The translations under genes and the position numbers were made by a program. From contig CAVSQX010000001.1 of NCBI GenBank assembly GCA_963730225.1, forward strand, positions 310,001 through 374,000: DNA of 64,000 nt, written 5' to 3'. Positions 25,710 through 34,166 of this stretch are shown piece by piece (the first letter of the stretch is position 1; every line of letters starts with the position of its first letter). Below the pieces are notes generated by a model. That model did not search any database and was not told where the DNA came from. It saw only the letters and a list, made by a program, of their open reading frames with translations. Source of the DNA: CAVSQX01 sp963730225 (GTDB lineage Bacteria > Planctomycetota > Phycisphaerae > Tepidisphaerales > Tepidisphaeraceae).

Positions 25710-27793
25710 ACCGGCGGCGTCGGTGAAGTTAACGTTGTCGCCCTGGTAGAAATAGTCGCTGGAGCTTGTCCCGGCGTTGAGCCAGTTGGCGGAGGTGACG
25801 ACATCCCACGCGCCGCTGCTGGACGAATTCCAATCGAGGTTTGCGCCGCGCCGGATGTCACGCTGAGGTCAATTGCACTCCCCGTGTTACTCACTGCCAA
25901 CGACCGGCTGGCCGGAGTCAGGTTCGATGTCGCGCCGCTGAATGTCCCTGTGTATGTGATGATCGGGAACATCTCCCCGGCGCTCGCTGTGCTCAGGAAC
26001 GTCGCATCGAGTATCGTGTGCGACGAGATCGAAAGGTTGCCGTTCACCGCCAGAAGATCGCTCGTCAAGCTGGTGTTGCCGTTCAGGTCCACGGCTAATG
26101 TTCCGCCTTGCAGCGTCAGGTTGCCGTTGGTTGTCAGCGTGCCCACCGTGCCGACTCCGCCGGGCGCAAGCGTACCAGCGGTTTGGTCGTAATTACCCTT
26201 GATCGTCCCGCCGCCTTCCAGCACCGCGGTTGAATTCAGCGCGAAGCCCGACGCCGCCGAAATATCAAGGATCGCGCCGCTGGAGATGTTCACCGCCGAT
26301 GTGCCGCCGATCGATCCCGTGCCGGCCAGGGCAAGCGTGCCGGCGGTGATGTTGGTCGCGCCGCTGTAGGTGCTCGGCGCGGTCAAGGTCAGCGTGCCGG
26401 GGCCCATCTGGTTTAATCCACCGGTCCCGCTGATGGCCGTGCTCCCGTTAATTTTGTCGCTGCGGTTGAACGCCAACGTGCCATTGTCAACGATCGGCCC
26501 GCTGCCGAGTTGCCCGTTGGTACTTGCGTTGCCGACCACCAGCATTCCAGCCGAAACGGTGGTTCCGCCGGAGTAGGTGTTGCTGCCGCTCAGGGTCACA
26601 GTTCCGGCGCCGACTTTGGTCAGGGTGTATCCAGCGCCGCGGTCGCTGATTGGGCCGTTGAAGGTCAGTGTGCCCGCTCCGCCGATGTTGGTGTTGGATG
26701 TAAGCTCGATTGCGCCCGCCAGCGATCCGCTGCCGCTTCCGGTGACCAGCGCGCCGTTGGAGCTCACACCGCTGCCTCCGACGTCGATCACTTCAGTGCC
26801 GATGGCGGCGCGGATATCCAGAGTGGCGCCGCTTGCCACCTCGACTCCCCCGGCCGTCGATCCCAGCGCGTTGGCGTTGGCGGCGATCAGCGTTCCCGCG
26901 GTGACATAGGTTGGGCCGGTGTAAGTGTTCGCTCCCGACAGCGTGACAGTATTGGTCCCAACAACCGTCAGCGTCGATGACCCTGTGCCGCTGTCAGCAA
27001 TCGGCGCAGAAATCGTAATCGCTGCATTGGCGGCGTTGAGAACAAGTTCTTCATCTGCACCGATCTGCACACCGCTGGCCGCGTTGCTTCCGCCGCCGGC
27101 GATCGTCAAGGCGCCGGTTCCGGAGTTCAGAATTCCGTTGGTAATGAGTTGAATCGCGCTGCTGCCGCTGCCGAATGTCAGCGTCGATGCCCCGGCGGTG
27201 TTGGCCAGCGTGTTGAGAGTACGCGACGAAGTGCCAAACGTGGCCGATCCGGCGGTGGTGATTTGGTAATTGGTGGCGGCGGTCGTGGTTGAGGGAATGT
27301 TTTCCGAGCCGATGCTGGCGGCCAGATAGGTGTAGCCGACGATGTTGCCCCCGGAAAGCGTCGCATAGGTTGCGCTGGCGCCGTTGCCGATCGTCGCCCA
27401 GGGGCCCAGAATTCCGCCGTTCTCGCTGGAATCGTTGGCCAGCCCACTCATGCTGCTTGCCAGCGTGCCGGAGTTTTGGATGTTCAAGGTCGCGCCGGCG
27501 TTGCGGCTGAATGTGCCGCTGCTCAGCGTCAGCGTTCGGCCCGAAGGGATGCTCCACGTTTGGTTCGTGCCCGCGAGCAGCGAGAGACTCGAATTGATCG
27601 TCAAATTCTGCGTCGCCGAACTCATGTTAATGCCGGCCGAGCCCAGCGTCAGCGTGAAGGGATTGCTATTTTGAATCACGACCGGGCCGTTGACGGCGCC
27701 AATGGTCACGCCTCCCCAACTCAGATTCGACGACGAAGTCAGGTTCGCTTCGTTTGGCGGCGGAGATGGTCGGGTCGAACAGCGCAATCGCAT
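25655..27793 (-). CDS. Middle part of split giant protein: autotransporter-type beta repeats
   Basis: 712 codons. It consists almost entirely of strand repeats (LTKVGAGTVTLSGSNTYSGG, LNQMGPGTLTLTAPSTYSGA, VGTNTVTLSGANTYTGPTYV), which form a long right-handed beta-helix. The first about 14 residues (MRLRCSTRPSPPP) and the last about 55 (from GIRPAAARGMSS) are out of character, and the correct sequence continues in neighbouring frames on both sides. There is no signal peptide and no sorting tail. It is best read as the middle of the gene whose start is at 29408 and end at 24000. Confidence 0.7.
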   Translation of the reverse strand: MRLRCSTRPSPPPNEANLTSSSNLSWGGVTIGAVNGPVVIQNSNPFTLTLGSAGINMSSATQNLTINSSLSLLAGTNQTWSIPSGRTLTLSSGTFSRNAGATLNIQNSGTLASSMSGLANDSSENGGILGPWATIGNGASATYATLSGGNIVGYTYLAASIGSENIPSTTTAATNYQITTAGSATFGTSSRTLNTLANTAGASTLTFGSGSSAIQLITNGILNSGTGALTIAGGGSNAASGVQIGADEELVLNAANAAITISAPIADSGTGSSTLTVVGTNTVTLSGANTYTGPTYVTAGTLIAANANALGSTAGGVEVASGATLDIRAAIGTEVIDVGGSGVSSNGALVTGSGSGSLAGAIELTSNTNIGGAGTLTFNGPISDRGAGYTLTKVGAGTVTLSGSNTYSGGTTVSAGMLVVGNASTNGQLGSGPIVDNGTLAFNRSDKINGSTAISGTGGLNQMGPGTLTLTAPSTYSGATNITAGTLALAGTGSIGGTSAVNISSGAILDISAASGFALNSTAVLEGGGTIKGNYDQTAGTLAPGGVGTVGTLTTNGNLTLQGGTLAVDLNGNTSLTSDLLAVNGNLSISSHTILDATFLSTASAGEMFPIITYTGTFSGATSNLTPASRSLAVSNTGSAIDLSVTSGAAQTSIGIRPAAARGMSSPPPTGSTPGQAPATISTRATTLTSPTPPVCRPPLPSTRMSHPAPPP

Positions 27794-29408
27794 TCAACCC
27801 CGGCGCAACGCCGCCCACCCAATCCGTTCCGCCGGCCAGCGTCGGCGTGTCGGCCTTGGTGATCGTCCCCAGGCCCGACCCTGTCGGAATTGTCTCAAGA
27901 AGCCCAACCACCGACGTGCTGTAATCGGTGTACGAAGTGTAACTTCCCTGCATCCAGACCAGCGCCTCCTGGCCGCTGCCGTCGGCGACGATCGGACGGA
28001 TGTTGTCGGATGACGTGTCGGTGATCTGATCGAACGTCCAACTGCTTCCGTTGTTGCCGGTGCTCGCTTCGAAAATCTGCCAATGCTGTTTGCCGTCGGG
28101 GCCCAGGAGCGTGGCGTCGGTGGCGGGATTCACATCGTCGGAGAAAAACACTGTGTTGGGATCAAGCGGATCGACGGTGATCAAACCGGCGTACTGATTC
28201 TGCCCGTTGTACAACGGCAGCCCGGCGTAACCAACGCGCGAAACATCCCACGACCCGCCAACCAGATGGGCGTAATCATATTCCAGATCGTTCCCGTACC
28301 CTCCGTTGAGATTGCGGACAACGACGATTCCGATATACGGGTTTCCCGTGCTATCCAACTGCATGGACGTGGCCCAACCGACATATCCCGCGCCATACGG
28401 GCTGCTGCTGCTGAGATTGAATCCGTCGGCGGCGATGCCGTTGGCCTGCATGATTTGCGTGAATTGCGTCGGCAGATAGCTCTCGCCACTTCCGCTGGGA
28501 ATCGCCCCCTGATTTCCGCCGACCGGTGGATTGCTGCCGTTGCCGGTCGGCGCGGTGCCCGTGCTCAATCCGCCCAGCAGCGTGCCGTTTGAGGTGTAAA
28601 CATTCGCCGAGCCGTTGGCGGCAAACTGCATGTACCCGACATACAGGCTGTTCAGATAATTCTGCGGGCTATCTTCGGTGGTGGCGAACCAAACGGTGTT
28701 GGTTCCGTTGGAAGCATACTTCACATACGGCCGGCCGTTGCCGCCGGTCAGCGCTTCGTTATTCGGGTTCTGAAAGTACATCCAGTGCCCGCCATAGGCG
28801 AACGTCGGCGTCGCACTGTTTAGATTGGTGAAGACTGAATAATTCGGATCGTATCCAATCGCGCGGGAAAAACTCACCACCTCGTTGGGCACGCTCAGGT
28901 AGAACGGATTTCCGTACGTGTTCCCATTTCCGTCGTTAACCGTGTTGACCGTGTTAGTCTGCTCCGCTCCCCAACTGGTTCCCTCTCCCGCCGACGTGCT
29001 GATCCGCGTCTCCACGAAATTGTTTCCACCGTGCGTCTGATACACCACCATGATCGACCCATCCGGCAGCACCACGAACGACGGGTCGGCGTGATCGTCC
29101 TGATCGAACTCGGAATGTAGTAAAGTTTCACTGGTGCTCGGCGTGGTCAGGCCAAAATTGTAATCCGTGACATCCACATCCCCCGCGTTCGATCCGTCGC
29201 CGGTGACACCCGCGACCGAGCCGATGATCAATTGATTGTTGTCGATGATCGCCCGCGGGTCGGAAAAGAACGACCATCCGCCGTTTGTGTTGAATACGAT
29301 CGGCGTCCCGCTGAAACTGATTCCCGCCCACACCCCTTCACTCGCCCACGCCGCCGCCATCAGCATCGCTGCCGCACGCCATCGCCGGACAAATCGCGCG
29401 CTTGCCAA
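27666..29408 (-). CDS. 5' part of split giant protein: secreted BNR/sialidase-like domain
   Basis: 580 codons from a TTG at 29408 with GGAGG six bases upstream. A signal peptide covers about residues 1-29 (AAAMLMAAAWASEGVWA). The following 500 residues look like a BNR/sialidase-type six-bladed propeller domain: WSFFSDPRAIIDNNQLIIGS, HADPSFVVLPDGSIMVVYQTHGG, NGRPYVKYASNG, NPYIGIVVVRN and DNIRPIVADGSGQEALVWMQG. After WVGGVAPGLNAIALFDPTIS, a classic start of autotransporter-repeat regions, the frame goes wrong (KRSEPDFVVESELGRR). The overlapping frame carries on, so a frameshift lies near 27750-27765. It may act on polysaccharide; no catalytic residues can be assigned. Confidence 0.75.
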   Translation of the reverse strand: MASARFVRRWRAAAMLMAAAWASEGVWAGISFSGTPIVFNTNGGWSFFSDPRAIIDNNQLIIGSVAGVTGDGSNAGDVDVTDYNFGLTTPSTSETLLHSEFDQDDHADPSFVVLPDGSIMVVYQTHGGNNFVETRISTSAGEGTSWGAEQTNTVNTVNDGNGNTYGNPFYLSVPNEVVSFSRAIGYDPNYSVFTNLNSATPTFAYGGHWMYFQNPNNEALTGGNGRPYVKYASNGTNTVWFATTEDSPQNYLNSLYVGYMQFAANGSANVYTSNGTLLGGLSTGTAPTGNGSNPPVGGNQGAIPSGSGESYLPTQFTQIMQANGIAADGFNLSSSSPYGAGYVGWATSMQLDSTGNPYIGIVVVRNLNGGYGNDLEYDYAHLVGGSWDVSRVGYAGLPLYNGQNQYAGLITVDPLDPNTVFFSDDVNPATDATLLGPDGKQHWQIFEASTGNNGSSWTFDQITDTSSDNIRPIVADGSGQEALVWMQGSYTSYTDYSTSVVGLLETIPTGSGLGTITKADTPTLAGGTDWVGGVAPGLNAIALFDPTISAAKRSEPDFVVESELGRRDHWRRQRPGRDSK

Positions 29409-29854
29409 ATTCTTCCTCCGCTCAGTAAGCGTTACTGTAAGTTACACCTGCTCCGCACGCAACGAATTTCCGCACTTTCGTCGCAATTGCTGCCGCCTCG
29501 CAGCCGAGGTGCAGATCTTCATGCTATCCGGGCCTTTCCGCCCTTTCTCGCCCAGGTTCCCCGCCACGGGCTTGACGGAACCGTCTTGGCCACAGATCAA
29601 ACGCCGATGAACACGGACGCAGAACGCAATGGATGCGCGCCGGGATTTATCCGTGTGCCAGCTGGAGCATCGGCACTGCGATGTGCCGATGAGTCTGTCA
29701 GTCGGAATGAGCAGACCGGGCTTGTAAAGTTGAATGAGACCGGACGAGTCAAACCGAACCGTCCGCGATCTCGAATAGTGGTTTAATCCTCACCCCGCCG
29801 ATCCGAAAAATCGCTGAAGATTCCCCTTGACGAAGACGCCTTCATAGTGGCTGG
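29409..29854. other. Gene-free stretch upstream of the BNR protein
   Basis: No gene is supported here. The stretch contains palindromes next to the BNR gene start, a dispersed-repeat segment at about 29591-29625 (CACAGATCAAACGCC, then ATGAACACGGACGCAGAA), and at its right end the half site that closes the integron array (29854-29860). Confidence 0.6.
29425..29445 (-). promoter_or_regulatory. Tandem short palindromes, possible operator
   Basis: On the minus strand GTAACTTAC and GTAACGCTTAC stand one base apart, each a GTAA/TTAC palindrome. They lie seven bases upstream of the Shine-Dalgarno of the BNR-domain gene. Their position would let a bound repressor block initiation. No matching regulator is identified. 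Confidence 0.35.
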
Positions 29855-30265
29855 TTATCCCTGCCGCCCGAGCTGCCGACGGACTGCCGCAGCCCAATCC
29901 TTGGCAACCCAATCGTCACCGAATGGGTACACCCGTTCAAATTGCCATCCGCCGTGCGACAATGCGCCTGCCATCCACGCACCCCGTTCGCCGTTGCTGG
30001 TGTGGATTATCACGGGACAGCAAGGAATGAGTTCGCCCAGCAGCGTTGCCACCTCATAGCCCGTTCCGGGATCTTCTTCGTCCGGCGGACGGTTTAGGTC
30101 GTGGTCGAGCGAGATAAGACTGGCATGTTCGAGCCCGTCGACAAGGTCGGCGATCATCGCATGAGCACTGTGCCAGATGCGAACAGGCACACCCGGTGCG
30201 ACCGTGGCCGCGGTAGTGCGAAACTGTTTTATGCGCTCAGGGTTGTCCTCGAGGATGTAGATCAC
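29855..30265 (-). CDS. Integron cassette gene: cREC receiver-like protein
   Basis: 136 residues from a GTG at 30265, the start that gives the family-typical opening VIYILEDNPERIKQF; the frame is open upstream through the attC site. The sequence has SLISLDHDLNRPPDEEDPGTGYEVATLL and CPVIIHTSN, matching the cyclic-phosphate-processing receiver (cREC) family. This is a receiver-like fold predicted to act on cyclic phosphates rather than in two-component signalling. The gene starts 20 bases after an attC core and its TAA stop lies inside a GGATAAC half site, the same layout as the other cassettes. It is the leftmost recognisable cassette. Confidence 0.75.
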   Translation of the reverse strand: MIYILEDNPERIKQFRTTAATVAPGVPVRIWHSAHAMIADLVDGLEHASLISLDHDLNRPPDEEDPGTGYEVATLLGELIPCCPVIIHTSNGERGAWMAGALSHGGWQFERVYPFGDDWVAKDWAAAVRRQLGRQG

Positions 30266-30284
30266 CGCAGGACCGCCAAGGCAG

Positions 30285-30394
30285 GGATAACGGATGACAA
30301 TCTGTGGCGGCCAACGCGACGCGCCGAGGGACACTATACCAAAGACAAACTTTCGACGCGACGCGGGGCCGTCCACAGCATTGGCTGGTTATGC
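30285..30394 (-). other. attC: attC recombination site (fourth from the platform)
   Basis: 110 bases. In cassette sense it runs from GCATAAC to GTTATCC. The arms pair as ATAAC, unpaired spacers CAGC versus GGATGA, CAAT-CTGTGG-CGGCC. The 5' arm carries an extra G and an extra A, and the arms continue through a GC-rich stem. It is almost identical over 110 bases to the site at 35220-35329. Confidence 0.85.
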
Positions 30395-30461
30395 AGCACC
30401 TCGCCGTTGTGCGGAGCGACGCCGAGCGTGGTTGATTCAGGAAATTCAAAGGGGTCGGGAG

Positions 30462-31465
30462 GGCTCTGTCTCGACCCTCGACATTCAGAGCATCACGTTG
30501 TGCGTGATGACGCGCAGGAGCAATTCATGACGACGGGCGCGCGGGCTACGGGCGCGGAGAGCGTCGCCGAGGTTGCGTTTGAGCATGCTGGCGACGGTCT
30601 CGGCCTGCGCACGTTGGCCGTAAGGACGGCCTTTCTGAGAGCCGGCCAGTTGCCGGCGCATCAGCCGGCGATAGCGGCCGGCGGGGGCTTTGGCGGTCGG
30701 TCGGCCGACGCCGGTCTTGATCAGCGAGCGAATGGACAGGCCGAGCCGTGCGATGCGATGGTTGGATTCGCTGTCGTAACCGGCGTCGGCCAGCACGTGC
30801 TTGAGCCGCCGGCCGGGCAAGCGTCGCTTGGCATCGAACAGCAACGGCTCAAAGTCCGGATGGTCCGATCCCATGCCGATGCGAGCACGGGCCGAGAGGA
30901 TCAGATGGGTGGCGGTGTCGATCGCCATCGCCAGCTTCGGGGTCCGCTTGGCCGAGCGGGATCGGCGGGAATCCGCGGTTTGGCCGTGGCCGGCGGCGTA
31001 GTGCCGGCAACGCCGCTCGTAATGGCGGCTGCGATGGTGCGTGTCATAGAGAGTGGAGTCGATGGCCGCCGTGGAACCCAACAGCCTTGCCACCGCAAAC
31101 CACTCGGTCAGCGCATCGAGCAATTTTCCGGCGCGGCGGCCAAGCCGCAGCGTGTGGAAGGCCCGGAACAGCGTGTTGTGATCGGGAACCTTGCCCATGC
31201 CGATGTCGCGGCACCAATGATCGGCGTCGCGCAGCAGCGCCTCGGTCTGCCGATAGGTCTGCCGCTGCTGCTCCCGCACGACCAGGCAGGCAAACAGTTG
31301 CGGCAGGGTGAAATCCTTGCGTGAAAATTTACTGGAATACATCGGAAGGAATTGGCTGGCCAAATAATGGGCAACCCGCATCACCTTCCGTGGTGATTTG
31401 CAGGTCAACATGATGCCCAATTCTATGCCGGCCACACTCGGATTTCAGAGGGTCGAGACAGAGCC
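30462..31465 (-). mobile_element. Insertion sequence, copy A (1004 bp)
   Basis: Terminal inverted repeats GGCTCTGTCTCGACCCTC / GAGGGTCGAGACAGAGCC (18 bp, perfect). It contains one DDE transposase gene. It is nearly identical to copy B at 32471-33474. The left flank is 22 bases of the RAYT terminal repeat (30440-30461). The right flank (GGACGTAGC) does not match, so no target duplication is present. This implies a rearrangement after insertion or copying of a composite segment. Confidence 0.9.
30485..31435 (-). CDS. DDE transposase (IS4/IS5-like), copy A
   Basis: 316 residues from a GTG at 31435; an ATG eight codons later (31411) is an alternative start. The DDE fold is recognisable by AAIDSTLYDTHHRSRHY (first Asp), LADAGYDSESNH (second Asp) and the Y-R-E-K block YGQRAQAETVASMLKR (Glu). 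The protein differs from copy B at only a few positions (Phe/Leu-type changes and one Arg/Cys). The exact family cannot be fixed without a search; the 9-bp duplication at copy B excludes the common 4-bp IS5 pattern. It is complete and potentially active. Confidence 0.9.
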   Translation of the reverse strand: MAGIELGIMLTCKSPRKVMRVAHYLASQFLPMYSSKFSRKDFTLPQLFACLVVREQQRQTYRQTEALLRDADHWCRDIGMGKVPDHNTLFRAFHTLRLGRRAGKLLDALTEWFAVARLLGSTAAIDSTLYDTHHRSRHYERRCRHYAAGHGQTADSRRSRSAKRTPKLAMAIDTATHLILSARARIGMGSDHPDFEPLLFDAKRRLPGRRLKHVLADAGYDSESNHRIARLGLSIRSLIKTGVGRPTAKAPAGRYRRLMRRQLAGSQKGRPYGQRAQAETVASMLKRNLGDALRARSPRARRHELLLRVITHNVML

Positions 31466-31707
31466 GGACGTAGCTCTTTTATTAATAGCTACGTCCCCTT
31501 AAGTCTCGCCTCGAACCAGTTGAGCCCGCCTATGCCATTATACCACCAATTCGCCCGGCATCACGGCAATCACCAGAAACATCGCCAACTCTCTTTCCCC
31601 CTCCCAACTTCAAAGTTGAGTCCCGGCGCACGGGAATGAGTGTTGCCTTCGGCTCTGAGGCTGGGCCTAGGCTCAAGCTCGAAGAGAGCATTGCATTAAT
31701 CCTCCCC

Positions 31708-31737
31708 CTCCGTGCCTTCGTGCCTTTGTGCCTTCCC
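31708..31737 (-). repeat. GGCACAAAGGCACGAAGG dispersed tandem repeat
   Basis: Three to four imperfect 9-base units, in minus-strand sense GAAGGCACAAAGGCACGAAG. A second copy in the other orientation lies at 44399-44434, downstream context unrelated. This is a known type of dispersed repeat in planctomycete-like genomes. Confidence 0.7.
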
Positions 31738-31945
31738 TCCCCATTCATCACTCATCAATCACCAATCATCATTCTTCCCACGCTTCCCCCTCCCGTTCCA
31801 GAAAAACGGTTGGAGAAACTACACCCCTCTATATCTACAGGCGCAACCATATAGCTATTCGGCGTTCGATCCGGCGTAATCCCCTGGCCTGCAAACAATA
31901 AAGAAAAATCCGCGACCGACCCAAGCCGCGCCAGGCCCGGCAGGG

Positions 31946-31984
31946 GGGTGGCGCTTTTGACCAAAAGTGTAACCTTTTGTTCCC
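31946..31984 (-). repeat. 39-bp palindromic dispersed repeat, copy 1
   Basis: In minus sense it reads GGGAACAAAAGGTTAC followed by a CTTTTGGTCAAAAG hairpin and CGCCACCC. It matches 36 of 39 bases of 41267-41305, which is in the opposite orientation 9.3 kb away. The inner part is self-complementary. Confidence 0.85.
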
Positions 31985-32039
31985 GCGCGATTCCGATCAA
32001 AAAAAATTCCGCGCCGCGCCGAAAAAAAATCGAACGAAT

Positions 32040-32449
32040 TCAGTTTCGCTTCGTCGCCGATTTCAATTCATCACAAACAAATCGCAGATGCTCCTCCGGC
32101 AGTTCCGGATAAACCGGCAGCGCCAGAACTTCCAGGCACGCTTTCTCGCTGTGCGGAAAACCGCCGGGTCGCGGCTTCAGATGCGCGAAGCATTCCTGCC
32201 GATGCAGCGGGAGTGGATAGTAAACCTCCGAGCCGATTCCTTTGTCGGCAAGTCGTTGCCGAACGGCGTCGCGGTTGGCGACACGAACGCAATATTGGTT
32301 GTAGATGCTGAAATTGCCTTCGTCGATGTGCGGCGTCTTGATCGGGCTGCCGGCCAGCAGTTGATCGTAGAGCGCCGCATTGTGCCGGCGGGCCTGATGC
32401 CATTGATCGAGATATTTCAGCTTCACATCCAGCACCGCCGCCTGGATGG
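32040..32449 (-). pseudogene. C-terminal fragment of a DegT/DnrJ/EryC1 aminotransferase
   Basis: About 136 codons remain, from IQAAVLDVKLKYLDQWHQAR to the stop. The conserved end is visible: NIYNQY-type FSIYNQYCVRV, IGSEVYYPLPLHRQECF, and LALPVYPELPEEH. The family is about 370 residues, so the N-terminal two thirds with the PLP Lys are missing. The break is exactly where the RAYT terminal repeat begins (32448). The missing part is not found on the other side of the element, so deletion or transfer of a fragment occurred. Such enzymes make amino sugars for surface polysaccharide. Confidence 0.85.
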
Positions 32450-32470
32450 GAAATTCAAAGGGGTCGGGAG

Positions 32471-33474
32471 GGCTCTGTCTCGACCCTCGACATTCAGAGC
32501 ATCACGTTGTGCGTGATGACGCGCAGGAGCAATTCATGACGACGGGCGCACGGACTACGGGCGCGGAGAGCGTCGCCGAGGTTGCGTTTGAGCATGCTGG
32601 CGACGGTCTCGGCCTGGGCACGCTGGCCGTAGGGACGGCCTTTCTGAGAGCCGGCCAGTTGCCGGCGCATCAGCCGGCGATAGCGGCCGGCGGGGGCTTT
32701 GGCGGTCGGCCGGCCGACGCCGGTCTTGATCAGCGAGCGAATGGACAGGCCGAGCCGTGCGATGCGATGGTTGGATTCGCTGTCGTAGCCAGCGTCGGCC
32801 AGCACGTGCTTGAGCCGCCGGCCGGGCAAGCGTCGCTTGGCATCGATCAGCAACGGCTCAAAGTCCGGATGGTCCGAGCCCATGCCGATGCGGGCACGGG
32901 CCGAGAGGATCAGATGGGTGGCGGTGTCGATCGCCATCGCCAGCTTCGGGGTCCGCTTGGCCGAGCGGGATCGGCGGGAATCCGCGGTTTGGCCGTGGCC
33001 GGCGGCGTAGTGCCGGCAACGCCGCTCGTAATGGCGGCTGCGATGGTGCGTGTCATAGAGAGTGGAGTCGATGGCCGCCGTGGAACCCAGCAGCCTTGCC
33101 ACCGCAAACCACTCGGTCAGCGCATCGAGCAATTTTCCGGCGCGGCGGCCAAGCCGCAGCGTGTGGAAGGCCCGGAACAACGTGTTGTGATCGGGAACTT
33201 TGCCCATGCCGATGTCGCGGCACCAATGATCGGCGTCGCGCAGCAGCGCCTCGGTCTGCCGATACGTCTGTCGCTGCTGCTCCCGCACCACCAGGCAGGC
33301 AAACAGTTGCGGCAGGGTGAAATCCTTGCGCGAAAATTTACTGGAATACGTCGGAAGGAATTGGCTGGCCAAATAATGGGCAACCCGCATCACCTTCCGT
33401 GGTGATTTGCAGGTCAACATGATGCCCAATTCTATGCCGGCCACACTCGGTTTTCAGAGGGTCGAGACAGAGCC
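32471..33474 (-). mobile_element. Insertion sequence, copy B, nested in the RAYT terminal repeat
   Basis: Same 18-bp ends as copy A. A perfect 9-bp target duplication, GGTCGGGAG, is present at 32462-32470 and 33475-33483. The target is the RAYT element's own terminal repeat. The nesting order is therefore RAYT first, IS second. Confidence 0.93.
32494..33444 (-). CDS. DDE transposase (IS4/IS5-like), copy B
   Basis: 316 residues, complete, from a GTG at 33444 or an ATG at 33420. It is virtually the same protein as copy A (30485-31435), with the same DDE residues (AIDSTLYDTHH, ADAGYDSESNH, AQAETVASMLKR). The two copies are in direct orientation 2,009 bases apart, so recombination between them could delete the intervening DNA. 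The gene fills the 1004-bp element almost entirely. No frameshift is seen, so it may be active. Confidence 0.9.
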   Translation of the reverse strand: MAGIELGIMLTCKSPRKVMRVAHYLASQFLPTYSSKFSRKDFTLPQLFACLVVREQQRQTYRQTEALLRDADHWCRDIGMGKVPDHNTLFRAFHTLRLGRRAGKLLDALTEWFAVARLLGSTAAIDSTLYDTHHRSRHYERRCRHYAAGHGQTADSRRSRSAKRTPKLAMAIDTATHLILSARARIGMGSDHPDFEPLLIDAKRRLPGRRLKHVLADAGYDSESNHRIARLGLSIRSLIKTGVGRPTAKAPAGRYRRLMRRQLAGSQKGRPYGQRAQAETVASMLKRNLGDALRARSPCARRHELLLRVITHNVML

Positions 33475-34166
33475 GGTCGGGAGTCTTTGATCGAATGAAC
33501 CCGTTGCCGGCCGCGCAGGCGCAACGTCGACTCTAAACCCAATCGCCCTGCGGTCCGCTCCTGCCAACGCTGCTCCCCGTAGGGCCGGCCCCGTTTGACG
33601 CACAACCGGATCGCATCCAATTCTTTCGATGTCTCCGCTCGGTTCACCCAGCCGGGCCAATCCGACGGCACGTCCACTGGCCATTGCTTCACCGCCAGCA
33701 CCCAAGGCGGCGGCTGCTTTGAGCCTCGCTTGGCCAAGCTGCCCCACGGCCAGTGACGCGCGGATTTTACCAGATTCGCCCTTACGGCATTGCGTTCAAC
33801 ATACCGACAGACCGTCAGAAAATGCTCGTCTTCCTGAATCGGAAAACTCTTGAATCGGCCCTGATAAAGCGGCCCGGTACCGGCGGTGTGATGATGAGCG
33901 TGCCATCGCTGCGTGTGCGTGACCGTCAGCAGCCGCATGAATTCGCTCAGTTCTCCGTCTTCCCTGGGCCAGACCACGAAATGCCAGTGATTTGGCATCA
34001 GGCAGTAGCTGGCAATTCGAATCGGCAGCCGCTCATGCGTCCTTTGCATCACGCGCTCCATGGCCAGGTAATCCGCATCGCCTTCGAACAGGCGACCGCG
34101 CCCGACCGCCCGATTCAGGACGTGGTACGCCAACCCACCCGTGGAAACGCGAAATCGTCTCGGCAT
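33432..34166 (-). CDS. REP-associated tyrosine transposase (RAYT, TnpA_REP)
   Basis: 244 codons from ATG 34166. The Y1/HUH hallmarks are MPNHWHFVVWP (HWH at about 60-62) and the catalytic Tyr in CRYVERNAVRANLV (about residue 122); GPLYQGRFKSFPIQ is also typical. The native C-terminus probably read HSIKDSRPL then stop inside the terminal repeat. The IS insertion has replaced the last codon or so with ALSRPSENRVWPA. So the protein is almost unchanged and may still work. RAYTs process single-stranded REP palindromes. Confidence 0.9.
   Translation of the reverse strand: MPRRFRVSTGGLAYHVLNRAVGRGRLFEGDADYLAMERVMQRTHERLPIRIASYCLMPNHWHFVVWPREDGELSEFMRLLTVTHTQRWHAHHHTAGTGPLYQGRFKSFPIQEDEHFLTVCRYVERNAVRANLVKSARHWPWGSLAKRGSKQPPPWVLAVKQWPVDVPSDWPGWVNRAETSKELDAIRLCVKRGRPYGEQRWQERTAGRLGLESTLRLRGRQRVHSIKDSRPALSRPSENRVWPA

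Larger units (their letters stand above)
31466..32039. other. Gene-free stretch between the two IS copies
   Basis: No coding frame is convincing. It holds a hairpin GGACGTAGCT / AGCTACGTCC (31466-31475 and 31487-31496) directly against the IS end, a 9-base tandem repeat of the GGCACGAAG/GGCACAAAG type (31708-31737) and the 39-bp palindromic repeat at 31946. It is AT-richer than the surroundings and looks like stacked repeats. Confidence 0.6.

Noticed and set aside
16002..29408. Type V autotransporters
   Set aside because: Autotransporter-associated strand repeats are present, but no C-terminal beta-barrel; all complete ends carry PEP-CTERM tails instead.
29854..29860. A fifth complete attC site at the left end of the array
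   Set aside because: Only the outer box GGATAAC is present; no complementary arm with the two extra bases is found in the next 150 bases, so it is at most a remnant.
30101..31324. Plus-strand frame of 407 codons opposite the transposase (also 32446-33405)
   Set aside because: It appears in both IS copies only because it is antisense to the DDE transposase, whose motifs are clear on the minus strand.
31466..31496. Intrinsic terminator at the right edge of IS copy A
   Set aside because: A perfect 10-bp stem is present, but the loop is long and AT-rich and no T-tract follows.
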